DNA of 64,000 nt from Topomyia yanbarensis. Taxonomy: Eukaryota; Arthropoda; Insecta; Diptera; Culicidae. The position numbers and the translations under genes were made by a program. Every line of letters begins with the position of its first letter. Position 1 is the stretch's first letter. Shown piece after piece: positions 57,754-64,000 of the stretch. The notes under the pieces are model-generated. The model was not told where the DNA came from and did not search any database. It saw only the letters and a list, made by a program, of their open reading frames with translations. The DNA lies in contig NC_080672.1 in the NCBI RefSeq assembly GCF_030247195.1, positions 5,766,001 through 5,830,000 on the forward strand, given 5' to 3'.

Positions 57754-59113
57754 CCTGAGGACCGCAGTGCACGATAACGCAATTAGCTCGATTATGGTTG
57801 ATCCGGCCGGTTGTAAAAGACCACCGACGACGAGATGAATTGACGAACTAAAAGAAAATTGCCTGTATAAACTATTTTGAGCAACTTGTGATTTGTGATA
57901 AATTAGATTGATTTTTTATTTCCATTGTTTTGCGCGAAATTAAGCCCAAAACACTCAAATAAAGAATCAATCGGGTAAAATAAATAAGAGCCAAAGTAAT
58001 GAAAAAAATGACGTAAAACCCCTAGAACTGCGAAGGCACTAAATAAAAAGTAGAACATACTACCTCGGCTCAGCACTTTGTATAAGTATAAAAAATGTTG
58101 GGCTTGTAGTGTCAAGGAGTATCTGAAACACTAAAAACAAATCTTTCATGCAACGTAGCATTAGTAGCGAACTCTGAACAAGCTGTATCAAATTCAACTG
58201 ATCTGAGGAGCTGCTCACAAGACTCAGTTTACCTAAAATAGACGAACGATTCGAAACCACTGACCCGTACATCTCTAGGTTCATTATCACCTAAATGCCC
58301 CTGAATCCCACCAAATAGAGCTTAAGAACATAGCTGGAAAATGTAGCCGTCATGACCGGTCATCTGATTGACTGGTTGCATGTTTGCTCGTGACATGTAG
58401 CGCCTGTACTATGACAAACTGCCCCGAGACATGTCTCAAAACAAAACTGGTTTGTGAAGCGGGTGTACATTTACTGAACAGTGACATGTGTGGTTCGCTT
58501 GAAAAGATTGCGAAGATAGAAAACGGGTTTGATTGTTGTCTGCATGTCACAGACAAAGTACCGGTATTGGATAGAGTAAGATGGTGTAAAAGTGCACGGG
58601 GAGCAAAAGTGCGCATAGGACTTTTAGAAGCACACAAGCGCTAGAACCTGGCAACTCTGTATGGATTTAGTATATCATTAAGTCAACTAATCGCACATCT
58701 AAGCATGAAAGGTTTGAATATAGTGGCTTAGAATTACCCCTTAAGGACCATTTTTCGCTGCTTGGTGTAATTTTTTGAATTTTGGGAATCATAAATTTGC
58801 TGTTTGAATAAATCAGGATCTATAAAATTACAGTACCCTAAAAATCTTCAACATATGGTTCGTTGCGAGAAAATTTGATTTGATGAAAAAAATTCAGTTA
58901 AAAAACTGATGCGAATGAAGCTTTTTATATAAAAATTGAACTAATTCTTCCATGATTTTAAGAAGGGTCCAGCATCTTCAATAACTGCAAGCTTACCGGT
59001 TAAATTACGACTAATACAAACGGTTTAGGAACAAAACCATCAGCGTGTAGAGTGCCGAAAGCTCAGCGTAATTAAAAAAGAAACAAAAAACTATGAATAT
59101 GTAAATAAAGATG
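57754..59113. other. Intergenic sequence without recognised features
   Basis: A pair of overlapping frames near 58350-58644 on opposite strands shows no family resemblance. Confidence 0.35.
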
Positions 59114-59115
59114 TA

Positions 59116-59543
59116 CAGCAAGATTCCGTTTTTGGCACGTTCCGTTTTTGGCATGCTCCATTTTTGGCAACAAAAATGTTCCGTTTTTGGCAACAAATGG
59201 TTTCCGTTTTTGGCAACATTGTTGTTGTACATAGTAAATCTTTTACACAATGCTCATACACATTTAGTTTTAATAATTGATATCACTTTTGATTTTTTTT
59301 CCAGACATGGGAGTCATATTTACTACATTTCATGGGGGCAGGCATAGCAAATAAAATTATATTTGCTGATTTTCTTTTATCATTTCATTTCATATCACAT
59401 ATTATTATATAATTACTGTTGTTGTAACATTTATGATGTAACAAATTGAAAATAAAAGCTTTTAAAGTAAGGTTCCATTTTTGGCACGGTTCCTGTTTTG
59501 GCAACTGAAAAAAAATATTGTTGCCAAAAACGGAATCCTACTG
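59116..59543. mobile_element. TA-flanked MITE with CCGTTTTTGGCA repeats
   Basis: The left end CAGCAAGATTCCGTTTTTGG and the right end in complement CAGTAGGATTCCGTTTTTGG are inverted repeats with TA on both sides (59114-59115, 59544-59545). Variants of CCGTTTTTGGCA recur at least four times near the left end and again at the right. Confidence 0.8.
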
Positions 59544-59545
59544 TA

Positions 59546-64000
<4,455 letters not shown>

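Overview
This is nuclear DNA of an insect, most probably a culicine (Aedes-like) mosquito. The reasons are short GT-AG introns, many small DNA transposons, a tRNA-derived SINE resembling the Aedes Feilai family, several non-LTR retrotransposon relics, and a repeat cluster with the TTGCCTTTCTC / GGAGGCCCGGAGGGCC style common in Aedes genomes. The species is an inference; no search could be run.

Layout. Positions 30-5463 (+) hold the last three exons of an olfactomedin-domain gene. Positions 5464-26400 are gene-poor and transposon-rich: a SINE, hAT-like and TA-flanked MITEs, foldback elements, a LINE ORF1 copy that is still open (18930-19712), a clustered array (19883-23014) and an R1-like LINE that has lost its RT core (23545-25500). 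Positions 26442-27682 (-) hold a three-exon gene for an unrecognised 375-residue protein with clustered cysteines near its N-terminus.

A compact gene cluster follows at 31245-47664: COG5 (-), a small two-TM protein (-, tentative), Cdk10 (+), mitochondrial ribosomal protein mL42 (-), the prefoldin-like URI (+) and lipin (-). They are housekeeping genes for Golgi tethering, kinase signalling, mitochondrial translation, RNA polymerase assembly/chaperoning and phosphatidate phosphatase; they share no pathway. Exon joins were worked out by hand, and in every case the splice phases close to an intact frame. Positions 47750-64000 return to transposon-rich DNA: a Gypsy-type gag relic, hAT and other MITEs, a 1.7 kb element with internal tandem repeats, and a perfect 470-bp (TA)n tract.

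The most interesting observations are: (1) lipin has two alternative, phase-matched terminal exons giving different C-termini; (2) a 25-bp motif occurs at least nine times within 6 kb, just upstream of COG5, Cdk10, mL42 and URI and always in the same orientation relative to those genes; (3) the frame of the small membrane protein runs back into copies of that same repeat; (4) a near-perfect hairpin upstream of lipin lies inside a 753-bp segment bounded by exact 22-bp direct repeats.
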